Positions 52,807 to 61,377 of a stretch of DNA of 64,000 bases are shown in pieces. Numbering within the stretch: position 1 is the first letter of the stretch; each line of letters starts with the position of its first letter. A program made the translations under genes and the position numbers. The notes below the pieces were generated by a model. That model worked only from the letters and a program-made list of their open reading frames with translations, ran no database searches and had not been told where the DNA came from. Source of the DNA: Leptolyngbya sp. SIO1E4 (GTDB lineage: Bacteria > Cyanobacteriota > Cyanobacteriia > Phormidesmidales > Phormidesmidaceae); NCBI GenBank assembly GCA_010672825.2, contig JAAHFU020000001.1, forward strand, positions 1,054,001-1,118,000. Direction: 5' to 3'.

Positions 52807-53136
52807 ATGAAGAAGTTGTTGGTAGGCCTCTGTGGTGCGGTGTTGTGCTGGTTGGCTGTGATCGCTCCGGCGAGTGCGGCAGACTTGGCAGAAGGGGGCC
52901 AAGTATTTGCGAGTAACTGTGCTGCTTGCCACATCGGCGGCGGCAACGTGGTCAACGCAGCAAAGACCCTCAAAATTGCTGACCTGAATACCTATGAAAT
53001 GGCCTCTATCGAAGCCATCAAAACCCAAGTCACGAACGGCAAGAACGCAATGCCTGCCTTTAAAGGACGGCTGACAGATTCACAAATTGACAGTGTTGCT
53101 GCCTATGTTTTGGATCAAGCTGAAAAAGGCTGGTAG
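52807..53136 (+). CDS. petJ: Cytochrome c6
   Basis: The 109-residue precursor has a signal peptide ([20 protein letters not shown], cleavage after PASA), then [21 protein letters not shown] with the CxxCH heme site (mature residues ~14-18). The Met ligand lies in [12 protein letters not shown], with the ending [10 protein letters not shown] typical of cytochrome c6. The protein carries electrons in the thylakoid lumen from cytochrome b6f to photosystem I or oxidase and substitutes for plastocyanin under copper limitation. The next gene overlaps its 3' end. Confidence 0.95.
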   Translation: MKKLLVGLCGAVLCWLAVIAPASAADLAEGGQVFASNCAACHIGGGNVVNAAKTLKIADLNTYEMASIEAIKTQVTNGKNAMPAFKGRLTDSQIDSVAAYVLDQAEKGW

Positions 53137-54031
53137 AGTCACCTTCCAGATTTGCTGGTTGGGAACGGTTGCTCTATTCGTAATTGGCTTGATGTTTGCA
53201 GGCCCTGCATCGGTAAATGCAGGGCCTCTGCAGTCAGGTATTGACGCCTTTCAACATCAAGACTATGCAACCGCCATTCAGGATTTTGGCCAAGCAATTC
53301 AAGAGGAAGATGAGGTAGAGACAGCCTACAGCGACCGTTGTTTGACGTACCTGCTCATCAGCATTCCTGAACAAGCTGTGGAGGACTGCTCCGCGGCTCT
53401 CAAACTCAACCCTGATCGCCCTCAAGTGCGCTTTTATCGAGGCTTGGCACAATATCGCTTAGGGCATTACGAGCAGGCGATCGCGGATTTTACCCAGCAT
53501 CTTCAAGATCATGCGCAAGACGCTCGGGCTTACTACAATCGTGGGCTGGCCGCGTTTGCCGACGGCAGGGTAGCGCAGGCAATTGCAGACTACAACCGAG
53601 CGGTCACCCACTCATCCACGCTGACACCGGTACTGACACCGGTGGAGATGTCTGATCTCTATAACGATTTGGGGGTTGCTTATTTCGCGAGCACTCAACT
53701 TGAATCGGCGATCGCAGTTTTAGATCAGGCCATTGTGCTTGATGAGAGCGATCCTCGCGCTTATTTCAATCGTGGGTGTGTCTGCCATCATCAGGGCAAC
53801 GACATGGCCGCCTTAAAAGACTTTGAGCAAGCACTTGCGCTAGACCCCAGTCACGCGGAAACCTATCTCCACCGAGGTATGGTCAGGCAGCACCTTGGGG
53901 ATCACCCAGGGGCGATCGCGGATCTAGAACAAGCCCTAGATCACTTTCAACACCAAGGCAATACCCAGGGGGTTCATCAAGCCAAAATCCGTTTGCGACA
54001 GTTAGCGAGCCCCCAGCAGGCGATTGGCTAA
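53105..54031 (+). CDS. Exported TPR-repeat protein
   Basis: From ATG 53105 the product has 308 residues: a basic N-terminus and signal peptide/anchor ([20 protein letters not shown]), then about seven TPR motifs from residue ~45 to ~290 (e.g. [49 protein letters not shown]). TPRs are protein-protein interaction scaffolds. The start overlaps petJ by 32 bp in another frame, so the two genes are probably cotranscribed. ATG 53087 is also possible. A link to cytochrome c6 assembly is tempting, but only position supports it. Confidence 0.75.
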   Translation: MFWIKLKKAGRVTFQICWLGTVALFVIGLMFAGPASVNAGPLQSGIDAFQHQDYATAIQDFGQAIQEEDEVETAYSDRCLTYLLISIPEQAVEDCSAALKLNPDRPQVRFYRGLAQYRLGHYEQAIADFTQHLQDHAQDARAYYNRGLAAFADGRVAQAIADYNRAVTHSSTLTPVLTPVEMSDLYNDLGVAYFASTQLESAIAVLDQAIVLDESDPRAYFNRGCVCHHQGNDMAALKDFEQALALDPSHAETYLHRGMVRQHLGDHPGAIADLEQALDHFQHQGNTQGVHQAKIRLRQLASPQQAIG

Positions 54032-54187
54032 GAAAGCAGAAGGCAAAAGGATGAGTGAAAAGCTTGGTTAGCGTCAATGTAGGCTGCGATGTCAGGGGGT
54101 AAATTACTCGCTTTTCGCCCTTACTCCAACCAAGGTTTACCGAACTCAACTGCAAAGAGCTGTAACCATTAAACCCATTCAGAATTT

Positions 54188-54712
54188 ATGCGTAGACGTT
54201 TCAAACAATTAATCGTGACAGCGCTGCTGGCCACGGGCGTAGGGGTCGAGATCGGGGTGTCTCGCGCGGGGGCAGATATGGGTCATGGTGACCATACCCC
54301 GGCCCCCACAGCAGAGGAAATGCCCCACGACGGCCACGGCGCGGAGATGCCTCACAGTGATCACGGACATCATGGTGCGTTAGAAGTTCCGGCGGATCAA
54401 CCCGTTCCGACGGTGACGTTAGCGGTTTACCCCGACCCTGTCGCGGGTTGGAACATTGAAGCCCAAACGGAAAATTGGGACTTTGCCCCCGAGCGGGTTA
54501 ATCAGTCCAGCATCACCACTGAGGGGCATGCGCATCTCTACCTTAATGGCGAAAAGCTCACCCGCCTCTACAGCGAGTGGTACTACCAGCCCAGCTTGCC
54601 CCCTGGCGAACATACCCTCACCGTTAGCTTGAATGCGAACGGCCATGAAGCTCTGATGCACAACGGTCAACCCATTAAAGCCTCGGTTTCCCTCACGGTG
54701 CCTCAACCTTAA
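54188..54712 (+). CDS. Periplasmic His-rich metal-binding-type protein
   Basis: The 174-residue protein has a signal peptide (residues 1-~30), then a His/Asp-rich stretch of ~40 residues (MGHGDHTPAPT, MPHDGHGAEMPHSDHGHHG) capable of binding transition metals, and a C-terminal Ig-like/cupredoxin-size beta domain (~70-172) with ITTEGHAHLYLNGEKLTRLY and LPPGEHTLTVSLNANGHEAL. It is encoded 1.2 kb upstream of a Ni/Co ECF transporter and ends in a strong terminator. A metal-chaperone or buffering role for Ni, Co or Cu is inferred. Confidence 0.65.
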   Translation: MRRRFKQLIVTALLATGVGVEIGVSRAGADMGHGDHTPAPTAEEMPHDGHGAEMPHSDHGHHGALEVPADQPVPTVTLAVYPDPVAGWNIEAQTENWDFAPERVNQSSITTEGHAHLYLNGEKLTRLYSEWYYQPSLPPGEHTLTVSLNANGHEALMHNGQPIKASVSLTVPQP

Positions 54713-54732
54713 CCCTGGCTAATCAGTACACC

Positions 54733-54771
54733 AAAACCAAAGCCCGCTGGTACCAGCGGGCTTTGGTTTTT
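54733..54771 (+). terminator. Strong bidirectional terminator
   Basis: aaaaccaaagcccgctgg (54733-54750) and its exact complement ccagcgggctttggtttt (54753-54770) form an 18-bp stem with a minimal loop, ending in T5. It lies between the His-rich protein gene and the convergent hypothetical, and can serve both strands. Confidence 0.92.
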
Positions 54772-54803
54772 AGGATATGAACATCATGACGGGCGATCGC
54801 TGG

Positions 54804-55307
54804 TTACAGCAGCTTATTCAAACCCTGCACAATGGGGCAGGTTTGCTTTCGCTTAATTTGCCGATACGTCGCTACGATTTCAGCCGCCACCGAGGCTTCA
54901 ATTGCCTTGGCCAATTGAGACGTCTGGCATGGCTGATAAAGCTCTGGATGGTGGCTAGGGTTCAAGGTTGTTTTCACAATCTCTGCAAACAGAGCGTCGT
55001 CTACACAGCAATCTACGTCGCCCTGGGAAGCATCTTTGCCAGTCTCTGTTTCAGGGGTTCCAGATTGGGTTTGAAGATCTGGGGACATCTCTAGACTGAC
55101 ACCCTCCAGGAAACCATCCGCATCGTCATCGGCTGCGAGAGCGGGCGCTTCAGTCTCAGGGTTTACCCGCTGTACATAGGCATCTCCCCCTAGCCGCTGC
55201 ACCATTGCGGCAATGGGCCGCCCCGTAGCATCGGCAATTAACTGATTACGGGCCGTAAAGCGAATGAACATGCGGGATGGGTAATTTTTAGGATCAGAAT
55301 CCATCAT
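54804..55307 (-). CDS. Conserved hypothetical protein
   Basis: From the ATG at 55307 the product has 167 residues. The N-terminal ~50 residues look folded (YPSRMFIRFTARNQLIADAT, GRPIAAMVQRLGGDAYVQRV). An acidic linker follows (~55-100), then a helical C-terminus (DALFAEIVKTTLNPSHHPEL, LAKAIEASVAAEIVATYRQI). Four Cys, including a CC pair, are present. There is no signal peptide or membrane segment. I do not recognise the family. It is convergent to the His-rich gene across the terminator. Confidence 0.6.
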   Translation of the reverse strand: MMDSDPKNYPSRMFIRFTARNQLIADATGRPIAAMVQRLGGDAYVQRVNPETEAPALAADDDADGFLEGVSLEMSPDLQTQSGTPETETGKDASQGDVDCCVDDALFAEIVKTTLNPSHHPELYQPCQTSQLAKAIEASVAAEIVATYRQIKRKQTCPIVQGLNKLL

Positions 55308-55888
55308 GGCGTGATTTAAGAGAGAACAACACAAACTGGGTTAATCCAGCCTTAACAGGTTAAGGCATGGTAAGTAATCTATCCAACGAAAGATTAAATT
55401 CCTATTAAACCCATTGAGCTATTAAACGATATTGCCCGCCCTTTTACAAATTCTCTCAACGGTATCTAATTTGACAATTCCGCTCAAAAATTAAGGCAAA
55501 GATACCGGGAATTTGATCATTCCGTATTCATTATTCTTGGGAGTTTGCAAATATAGCGTCAGAGAACCCCGGTTTTTGTCAGATAAACCCGAAATATCCA
55601 GGTTTTCTTCTAAAACCAAGGTTCTGGCCCTTTTTTATGCTCTAAAATACCGCTGCAACCATAGGGGCGATCGCGTTGAGAGCCGATCACCCATTGACCG
55701 ATAAGAATTTTTTGGCGAGTGAAGGGTATCATTTCTAACTTCTCGCGAAGCGCCAACACCAAGGCCAGGAATTAAATACGGTGGGATGCCCCCTAGGGGT
55801 ATTGTTTTTCCAAGATCAGGGCGATTAACTGAACGAAGAGCACGGAAGCTGAATCCGCTCTAAGTCCTAACATCATTTGAGATAGACC
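55308..55888. other. Intergenic region upstream of the Ni/Co uptake operon
   Basis: About 580 bp. I looked for a cobalamin or NiCo riboswitch and saw neither consensus. Candidate structure: ggatgccccctaggggtatt near 55786-55805 includes the small hairpin CCCCTAGGGG. The operon promoter should be in the last ~100 bp. Confidence 0.4.
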
Positions 55889-56791
55889 ATGTTGAGTCAT
55901 GCATTTTTACCGCGCTTAGCGCTTGGCGTGGCTTTGCCTGCGCTACTAGTTGGCTGTGGTTCTGGAACGACAACCTCTGAAACGCCCGAGCCGTCAGCAG
56001 AGGGTCTTGAAGACGCAGATGCGACTGAAGAAGACGCAACAATCGCAGTTGATGCCGAAGCGGTCGGAGCGCTAGAAATTCGCGCCAATGGAGAGGATTT
56101 TGTACGCCAGGGGTTTGTCACCAAAGATGGGTGGCAAGTCGACTTTGATCATGTATATGTGACCTTATCAGAGGTCACTGCTTATCAAAGTGAACCGCCT
56201 TTTGATGCCGAAGCAGGTGAGGAGCCAGAGGCCCTTACCGTCGTCAGTATTGAGGAGCCAATTACGGTTGATTTAGCCGCCGGAGATGACACCGCAGAGC
56301 CGATTCTCGTCGAAACCCTGGCAGCCCCAGCCGGTCACTATAACGCGCTATCTTGGCAAATGACGCCTGCCGCCACAGGGGCGGCTGCGGGGTATCCCTT
56401 AATGATTCAAGGTCAGGCAGCAAAAGCGGGAGAGACGATTGACTTTACGCTAAAAGTAGATCCGACCCTCACGTTTGTTTGTGGCGACTATGTCGGGGAC
56501 GATCGCAAAGGGGTCTTAACCGCCAATGAGACAGCGGATCTGGAGGCAACCTTCCACTTCGATCACTTATTTGGCGATGGTGAAGCCCCTGCTGAAGATG
56601 CCATTAATACTGGAGCTTTAGGATTTGATCCACTGGCAGCGCTTGCTGAAGGCGGTACCCTAGACGTGAACACAGAACAGCTTGAGGCCCAACTTGCTCC
56701 TGAAGACTACGCACTGCTGCTGGATATTTTGCCGAGTCTCGGGCACGTCGGTGAAGGACACTGCAAAGAAACAGAACTGACCAGCCGCTAA
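55889..56791 (+). CDS. Lipoprotein with DUF4382-like domain, in Ni/Co transport operon
   Basis: The 300-residue protein has a lipoprotein signal (ALGVALPALLVGCGSG, acylated Cys ~23), an acidic Thr/Glu-rich linker (~30-60), and a beta-rich domain (~65-260) with GWQVDFDHVYVTLSEVTAY, VDLAAGDDTAEPILVETLAA and PAGHYNALSWQM, a pattern like DUF4382 proteins. A Cys pair (FVCGDY and GHCKET) may form a disulfide. Its stop overlaps the next gene's start (TAATG), so it belongs to the CbiM/Q/O operon and may act as an extracytoplasmic metal-capturing accessory; this is inference. Confidence 0.7.
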   Translation: MLSHAFLPRLALGVALPALLVGCGSGTTTSETPEPSAEGLEDADATEEDATIAVDAEAVGALEIRANGEDFVRQGFVTKDGWQVDFDHVYVTLSEVTAYQSEPPFDAEAGEEPEALTVVSIEEPITVDLAAGDDTAEPILVETLAAPAGHYNALSWQMTPAATGAAAGYPLMIQGQAAKAGETIDFTLKVDPTLTFVCGDYVGDDRKGVLTANETADLEATFHFDHLFGDGEAPAEDAINTGALGFDPLAALAEGGTLDVNTEQLEAQLAPEDYALLLDILPSLGHVGEGHCKETELTSR

Positions 56792-57258
56792 TGATAGGTT
56801 TACACAGGTTTGCCAAAGTATCGCTGCGGGGGGGGCTCCTGGCTCTGATTGGGGGTGTGGTGACCCCTGCGATCGCGTTGGCCCATGGGGTAGAAATCAA
56901 ATCCCGCAGCCTCTCTGCGGTGCAGATTCAAGCCACCTATGATTCAGGTGAACCCATGGCTGGGGCACAGGTGCAGGTCTATGCTCCTGAAGACCCTGAA
57001 ACCTCTTTGTTCACAGGCACTGCCGACGAAGCAGGGCGATATCTTTTTGTTCCTGATCGCCCAGGAGACTGGGAGGTATCTGTGCGGCAGGCCGGTCATG
57101 GCGATATTGCGGTGATTCCAGTATCAGAAGCCGGAACCCTTGCAGCAGGGTTTACCAATACCACGGGGCTAACGGCCTTGCAGCGAGGGATTATGGCTGG
57201 CGCAGTCGCTTGGGGCTGTGTGGGCACGGCGCTCTACTTTCGAAGAGGTAAGCACTAG
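56791..57258 (+). CDS. Exported accessory protein of Ni/Co ECF transporter (NikL/CbiN-position)
   Basis: The 155-residue protein has a signal peptide (~1-31, ending ALAHG), a carboxypeptidase-regulatory/NikL-like beta domain (~33-115: IQATYDSGEPMAGAQVQVYA, GRYLFVPDRPGDWEVSV) and a C-terminal membrane helix (~130-150). Mature His near the new N-terminus (HGVEIK) could bind metal. In nickel ECF transporters the NikL component has this fold and is needed for uptake. It overlaps its upstream neighbour by 1 bp and the cbiM-like gene starts on its stop. Confidence 0.75.
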   Translation: MIGLHRFAKVSLRGGLLALIGGVVTPAIALAHGVEIKSRSLSAVQIQATYDSGEPMAGAQVQVYAPEDPETSLFTGTADEAGRYLFVPDRPGDWEVSVRQAGHGDIAVIPVSEAGTLAAGFTNTTGLTALQRGIMAGAVAWGCVGTALYFRRGKH

Positions 57259-57902
57259 TGCATATTCCAGACGGCATTCTCCCAGCTCAAGTCTGTGTTG
57301 GCGGGTATGCGATCGCAGGCGGTGTCACCTGGTATGCCCTGAGACAAATCCATAAAACCTCTGATCCCCAAGCAGAAATTCCCAAAGCAGCGTTGCTGGC
57401 AGCAACTTTCTTTGTCGGATCTTCTATCAACATCCCGCTGCCCCCAGCCAGTGTTCATTTAATTTTGAATGGACTGTTGGGGGCACTGTTGGGCTGGTAC
57501 GCATGGCCCGCCATTCTCATTGGCCTGTTCTTGCAAGCGGTACTCATCGGTCATGGAGGACTGACAACATTAGGCGTCAACGCAGCCATGATAGGAATAC
57601 CGGCTCTCATGGCCCATCAACTTTTTCAACTCCGGCATCAGCTGGGTCAGGCTTTTAGACCGAGCTGGTCGCTGGGGATATTTAGCTTTCTGTCTGGGGC
57701 AATGGGGCTAGGGTTAACCGTGTTAATTTTTTTCGGGCTGATTATCTTTACCCTGCCATCCACCCTAGACCAAACCACCGAGCAAACGGCGCTGATGGCC
57801 CTTCTGGTGGCGCACATTCCGCTCATTTTTGTTGAGGGCATCTTTACAGTGCTCTTGACCCTCTTTTTGTTACGAGTCAAGCCAGAATTACTGGAAAGTT
57901 AA
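57258..57902 (+). CDS. cbiM: CbiM/NikM-type substrate-binding membrane component
   Basis: The 214-residue protein starts (GTG 57258) with MHIPDGILPAQVC; in this family the N-terminal amine, His2 and a following His ligate Ni2+ or Co2+. Six to seven membrane helices follow, with the motifs PLPPASVHLILNGLLGALLG (~residues 60-79) and GGLTTLGVNAAMIGIPALMA (~97-116). It is the S component of an ECF transporter for nickel or cobalt. The metal is not decided by sequence; the window's many B12-related proteins make Co attractive, whereas hydrogenase or urease would argue for Ni. Confidence 0.9.
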   Translation: MHIPDGILPAQVCVGGYAIAGGVTWYALRQIHKTSDPQAEIPKAALLAATFFVGSSINIPLPPASVHLILNGLLGALLGWYAWPAILIGLFLQAVLIGHGGLTTLGVNAAMIGIPALMAHQLFQLRHQLGQAFRPSWSLGIFSFLSGAMGLGLTVLIFFGLIIFTLPSTLDQTTEQTALMALLVAHIPLIFVEGIFTVLLTLFLLRVKPELLES

Positions 57903-57907
57903 CCTCC

Positions 57908-58696
57908 GTGGCGATCGCCTTCCATACCAACATCTATCTTCCTGGAGAGTCTCCCATCCATCGTTGGGCAACTCGTCCTAAGCTCCTCAGCCTGCTAGCG
58001 CTGATGTTCGCCATCGCTTTGGTGCGCCATTTAGTGCTGGTTCCTTGGGCCTTAGCGATCGTGGCCCTGATATACGGATGCTCTCGACTACCCCTAACCT
58101 ATTTGCTGCGTCGGTTACCCTACCCAGGGCTCTTCATTGTGGCCATGGTTGGCCTTTTGCCGTGGATTTCTGGCGAGACGGTGATTTGGCAGTGGCAGTG
58201 GTTTGCCCTCCGGCTAGAAGGGCTCCAAATCGCCGCCCTAGTTGCAGGGCGGTTTCTGGCCATTGTGATCACGGGGTTTATCTTACTGGGCACAACCCCT
58301 TTTCTCGATATCCTCAAGGCGCTGCGTTCTTTGGGGCTGCCAGCCTTGCTAACAGATATGACCCTGTTAACCTATCGCTACCTCTATGACATTGCAGGGC
58401 AGTTAGCCACCATGCAACAGGCTATGCGCCTCAGGGGATACGGGATCTTCAAACAAACAGTGCGACAGCAATGGGGCTGGCTGGGGGCACTGTTCGGCAG
58501 TTTGCTCCTCAGAAGTTACGAGCGATCGCAGCGGGTGTATAAAGCCATGTGTCTGCGCGGCTATGGGCAAGGCATGAACCTGTCCAACACGGGGGTATCT
58601 CGCCCTCTTAACGGCGTGACGCGCCTGGCGACTAGCCTCACCCTCGTCGCCGCCTTCAGTTTTGTCCTCGGAGAATGGATACTCTCACGGTTATGA
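57908..58696 (+). CDS. cbiQ: CbiQ-type energy-coupling transmembrane protein
   Basis: The 262-residue protein (GTG start, 5 bp after cbiM) has five to six membrane helices. It contains both EcfT coupling motifs: MRLRGYGIF (~residues 176-184) and MCLRGYGQGM (~215-224), the Ala/Met-Arg-Gly signatures that contact the ATPase. It links the CbiM-type S component to the ATP-hydrolysing subunit. The 4-bp ATGA overlap with the following gene shows translational coupling. Confidence 0.9.
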   Translation: MAIAFHTNIYLPGESPIHRWATRPKLLSLLALMFAIALVRHLVLVPWALAIVALIYGCSRLPLTYLLRRLPYPGLFIVAMVGLLPWISGETVIWQWQWFALRLEGLQIAALVAGRFLAIVITGFILLGTTPFLDILKALRSLGLPALLTDMTLLTYRYLYDIAGQLATMQQAMRLRGYGIFKQTVRQQWGWLGALFGSLLLRSYERSQRVYKAMCLRGYGQGMNLSNTGVSRPLNGVTRLATSLTLVAAFSFVLGEWILSRL

Positions 58697-59499
58697 GCCA
58701 GCTTTTACCCACCTCAAACCCTGCTTTTGTAGATCCGCGATCGCGCCCAGTGGCGATTGCACTTCATCATGTTGCCTTCTCCTATACAGATACCCCTGAC
58801 ATTTTGCAGGACGTCACCCTAACCATTCGCGAAGGGGAAAGAGTCGGGCTCATTGGTCACAACGGCTGTGGCAAAACCACCCTCTTTATGCTCATCTGCG
58901 GCCTGCTGCAGCCGAGTGCTGGAACGGTCACGCTGTTTGATCAACCCGTACGGCTCAACCAGTTTTATCCTGAAGTTGGGCTGCTCTTTCAAGATCCTGA
59001 AGATCAGCTGTTTTCCCCCTCAGTTGAGGATGACGTGGCTTTTGGCCCCCAAAATCTAGGCCTGTCGGAGGCAGAAATCACAGCTCGGGTAGAAGCGGCT
59101 TTAGAACTGACAGGAATGACAGCCCTAGCCAAGCGCCCCCCTCACCATCTATCGGGGGGAGAAAAGCAAATGGTGGCGATCGCGGGACTCCTGGCCATGT
59201 GCCCACGGGTCCTGCTCTACGATGAACCAACCGCCAGCCTTGACCTGCGCACCCGTCGCCGGTTAATCGGGTTTCTTCAGCGCTCCGATGAAACCCTTGT
59301 GATCGCCTCCCATGATTTGGAGTTTTTGCTGGAAGTGTGTGATCGTGTCGTGCTCATCGATGATGGGCAGATTATCGCAGACGGCAACGCCCGAGACATC
59401 ATGGGCAATCAAACCCTGATGGAAAAACACGGCCTCGAAAAACCCCACTCTCTCATTCCCCATAGCGATCCTCATCACACTCGCTCTGACAGACCGTAA
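58693..59499 (+). CDS. cbiO: CbiO-type ECF ATPase
   Basis: From ATG 58693 (overlapping the cbiQ stop) the product has 268 residues. Walker A is GHNGCGKTTLFML (~residues 54-66), the Q-loop LLFQDPEDQLFSPSVEDDVAFGP (~97-119) is characteristic of ECF ATPases, the signature is HHLSGGEKQMVAIAGLLA (~150-167), and Walker B is VLLYDEPTASLDL. A His switch lies in VIASHDLEFL. A single ATPase gene suggests a homodimeric motor, as in CbiMNQO/NikMNQO systems. The C-terminal tail (HSLIPHSDPHHTRS) is His-rich. Confidence 0.92.
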   Translation: MSQLLPTSNPAFVDPRSRPVAIALHHVAFSYTDTPDILQDVTLTIREGERVGLIGHNGCGKTTLFMLICGLLQPSAGTVTLFDQPVRLNQFYPEVGLLFQDPEDQLFSPSVEDDVAFGPQNLGLSEAEITARVEAALELTGMTALAKRPPHHLSGGEKQMVAIAGLLAMCPRVLLYDEPTASLDLRTRRRLIGFLQRSDETLVIASHDLEFLLEVCDRVVLIDDGQIIADGNARDIMGNQTLMEKHGLEKPHSLIPHSDPHHTRSDRP

Positions 59500-59503
59500 C
59501 CTG

Positions 59504-60259
59504 ATGGAACAAACCTGGCAAACCGATCTCTACCAAGACAAGCACAGCTTTGTCTGGCAGCTAGGGCAGGGGGTTTTGGAGTTGCTCAATCCGCAACCGG
59601 GCGAGCAGATCTTGGATTTAGGCTGCGGAACTGGGCAGCTCACCCAAGCGATCTCGAACAGGGGGGCCACGGTCATCGGCCTAGATGCAGATCCCACCAT
59701 GATTGCCGAAGCGCAACAGAACTTCCCGGCACTCAGCTTTTCGGTGGCCGATGCTCGCGAGTTCACACTTTTGGAACCCGTAGATGCAATTTTCTCTAAC
59801 GCTACATTCCACTGGGTTACAGACCAGGAAGCCGTCACCCGCAGGCTATGGGCTGCGCTAAAGCCGGGCGGGCGACTAGCGGTTGAGTTTGGCGGCAAAG
59901 GCAACATGGCAGCTGTGTTGGCGGAGATCGCCACCGCTCGCGACACGTTGGGCTATGGTGCAGCCCCTGAATCACGCTGGTATTTTCCTGCGATCGGCGA
60001 GTACACCAGCCTATTAGAATGCCACGGCTTTGAGGTGCAGTTCGCCCATCTGTTTGATCGCCCGACACCGCTTGTCGGTGCAGCAGGTCTGACAAATTGG
60101 CTCAAAATGTTTGCCGGTCAATTTTGGGCCGATTTAGCCCCTGAACAGCAGCAACAACTCTGGCGGGAAACTGAACGACACGCACAAGCTCAGCTGTATC
60201 AACAAGGGCAATGGTGGGCAGACTACCGTCGCATCCGGGTGCTAGCCACTAAACCTTGA
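59504..60259 (+). CDS. Class I SAM-dependent methyltransferase
   Basis: The 251-residue protein has the Rossmann methyltransferase motifs: ILDLGCGTGQLTQAI (~residues 35-49), IGLDADPTMI (~57-66), FSVADAREF (~77-85) and IFSNATFHWV (~92-101). The sequence is nearest in style to trans-aconitate 2-methyltransferase-like/UbiE-like small-molecule enzymes. The substrate is unknown. It follows cbiO by only 4 bp, so it is probably the last gene of the Ni/Co operon, although a functional link to metal uptake is unclear. Confidence 0.85.
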   Translation: MEQTWQTDLYQDKHSFVWQLGQGVLELLNPQPGEQILDLGCGTGQLTQAISNRGATVIGLDADPTMIAEAQQNFPALSFSVADAREFTLLEPVDAIFSNATFHWVTDQEAVTRRLWAALKPGGRLAVEFGGKGNMAAVLAEIATARDTLGYGAAPESRWYFPAIGEYTSLLECHGFEVQFAHLFDRPTPLVGAAGLTNWLKMFAGQFWADLAPEQQQQLWRETERHAQAQLYQQGQWWADYRRIRVLATKP

Positions 60260-60313
60260 CGGGCACCCCATACACGCGACCCACAAATGCTTAGGGCGCA
60301 TACTTTAGGAAAA

Positions 60314-60409
60314 TATAGCGGTATGCAGGCTAATCAAGCACACCCTAGACCCCAAACCCTAGCCCCTATCTTGACCGAGATGTACTGGATTCATCTGAAC
60401 AACGCTATC
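60314..60409 (+). repeat. Dispersed ~97-bp element, copy 5
   Basis: TATAGCGGTATGCAGGCTAA, the core CACCCTAGACCCCAAACCCT and the right part TTGACCGAGATGTACTGGA, ending AACAACGCTATC. It closely matches copies 1 and 2. It lies between convergent methyltransferase and sigma factor genes, ~15 bp from the sigma factor stop. Confidence 0.9.
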
Positions 60410-60423
60410 GCTGGGAATGAGGA

Positions 60424-61377
60424 TTAGCTGGCCAGATATTCGCGGACATCGCTGCGACGCTTGCGCAACTTCGTCAAAGCTTCCCGTTCGATTTGGCGCA
60501 CCCGCTCCCGTGAAATACTGAGAATTTCACCAATTTTGGCTAAGGTCATCGTTTGGCCATCAGCCAGACCGAAGCGGAGATTTAAAACTTGTCGCTGCTG
60601 GGGCGTTAGCTCAACCATTAGCTGCTCTAAGTCACGACGCAGCGCCGACTGAGTCGCAAACTCTTCAGGAGAGATACCGTCGTCTTCTAGCAGCTCACTC
60701 AGCTCAGTATCTTGGTTATCACCCACCCTGAGATCTAAAGACAACGGCTGACGAGATTTCTCAAGATAATCTCGTACTTGCTTAGGCGTCAAATCTAGGG
60801 TTTCTGCCAACTCTGCGATCGTAGCAGCCCGTCCATATTGCTGAGAGAGCTGCCGTTGAGCCTTCTTAATCTTATTGAGCTTCTCTGTGATGTGAATCGG
60901 CAGTCGAATGGTACGACTTTTTTCTGCGATCGCCCGCGTAATGGCCTGACGAATCCACCAGTAGGCATAGGTCGAAAACCGGTATCCTTTCGTCGGGTCG
61001 AATTTTTCCACCCCTCGCTGCATCCCAATCGTGCCTTCTTGAATTAAATCAAGGAGGTCAACATTCCGCTTGATATATTTCTTGGCAACAGATACCACTA
61101 GGCGCAAATTTGCCTCAACCATTTTGCGCTTAGCTTTTTCTCCCACCTTAACAACTTCTGCCAATTCAGATTCTGAGAGCCCGCCGACCTCTGCCCATTC
61201 AGCACGAGTGGGGTTGCGCTCTAGCTGCTCAACCAAGGCCGCGCGCTCTTTTTCCAGTGCCGTGAGTTGTTGAACTTGCTTCCCTAGCAGAATTTCCTCT
61301 TCGTGGGTCAATAACGGAACACGACCTATCTCCTTCAGGTAGGTTCTAACAAGATCAGTATTTTGAGTCGTCTTCAT
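60424..61377 (-). CDS. Group 2 sigma-70 family RNA polymerase sigma factor
   Basis: From ATG 61377 the protein has 317 residues: region 1.2 ([20 protein letters not shown]), region 2 with [36 protein letters not shown] and [19 protein letters not shown] (-10 recognition and melting), region 3, and region 4.2 [19 protein letters not shown] for the -35 element. The absence of a long N-terminal extension and the high similarity to primary factors indicate a group 2 (SigB/C/D/E-like) factor used in stress, dark or nitrogen adaptation. The exact paralogue is not assigned. The 28 residues upstream of Met61377 do not belong to the family. Confidence 0.92.
   Translation of the reverse strand: MKTTQNTDLVRTYLKEIGRVPLLTHEEEILLGKQVQQLTALEKERAALVEQLERNPTRAEWAEVGGLSESELAEVVKVGEKAKRKMVEANLRLVVSVAKKYIKRNVDLLDLIQEGTIGMQRGVEKFDPTKGYRFSTYAYWWIRQAITRAIAEKSRTIRLPIHITEKLNKIKKAQRQLSQQYGRAATIAELAETLDLTPKQVRDYLEKSRQPLSLDLRVGDNQDTELSELLEDDGISPEEFATQSALRRDLEQLMVELTPQQRQVLNLRFGLADGQTMTLAKIGEILSISRERVRQIEREALTKLRKRRSDVREYLAS

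Noticed and set aside
54119-54172. Possible degenerate copy of the dispersed element (gaactcaactgcaaagagctg)
   Set aside because: Similarity is limited to about 25 bases at the right end and the core is absent; too weak to call.
55308-55888. Cobalamin or NiCo riboswitch before the metal-uptake operon
   Set aside because: Neither the B12-box nor the conserved NiCo junction was recognisable by eye; a covariance-model search would settle it.
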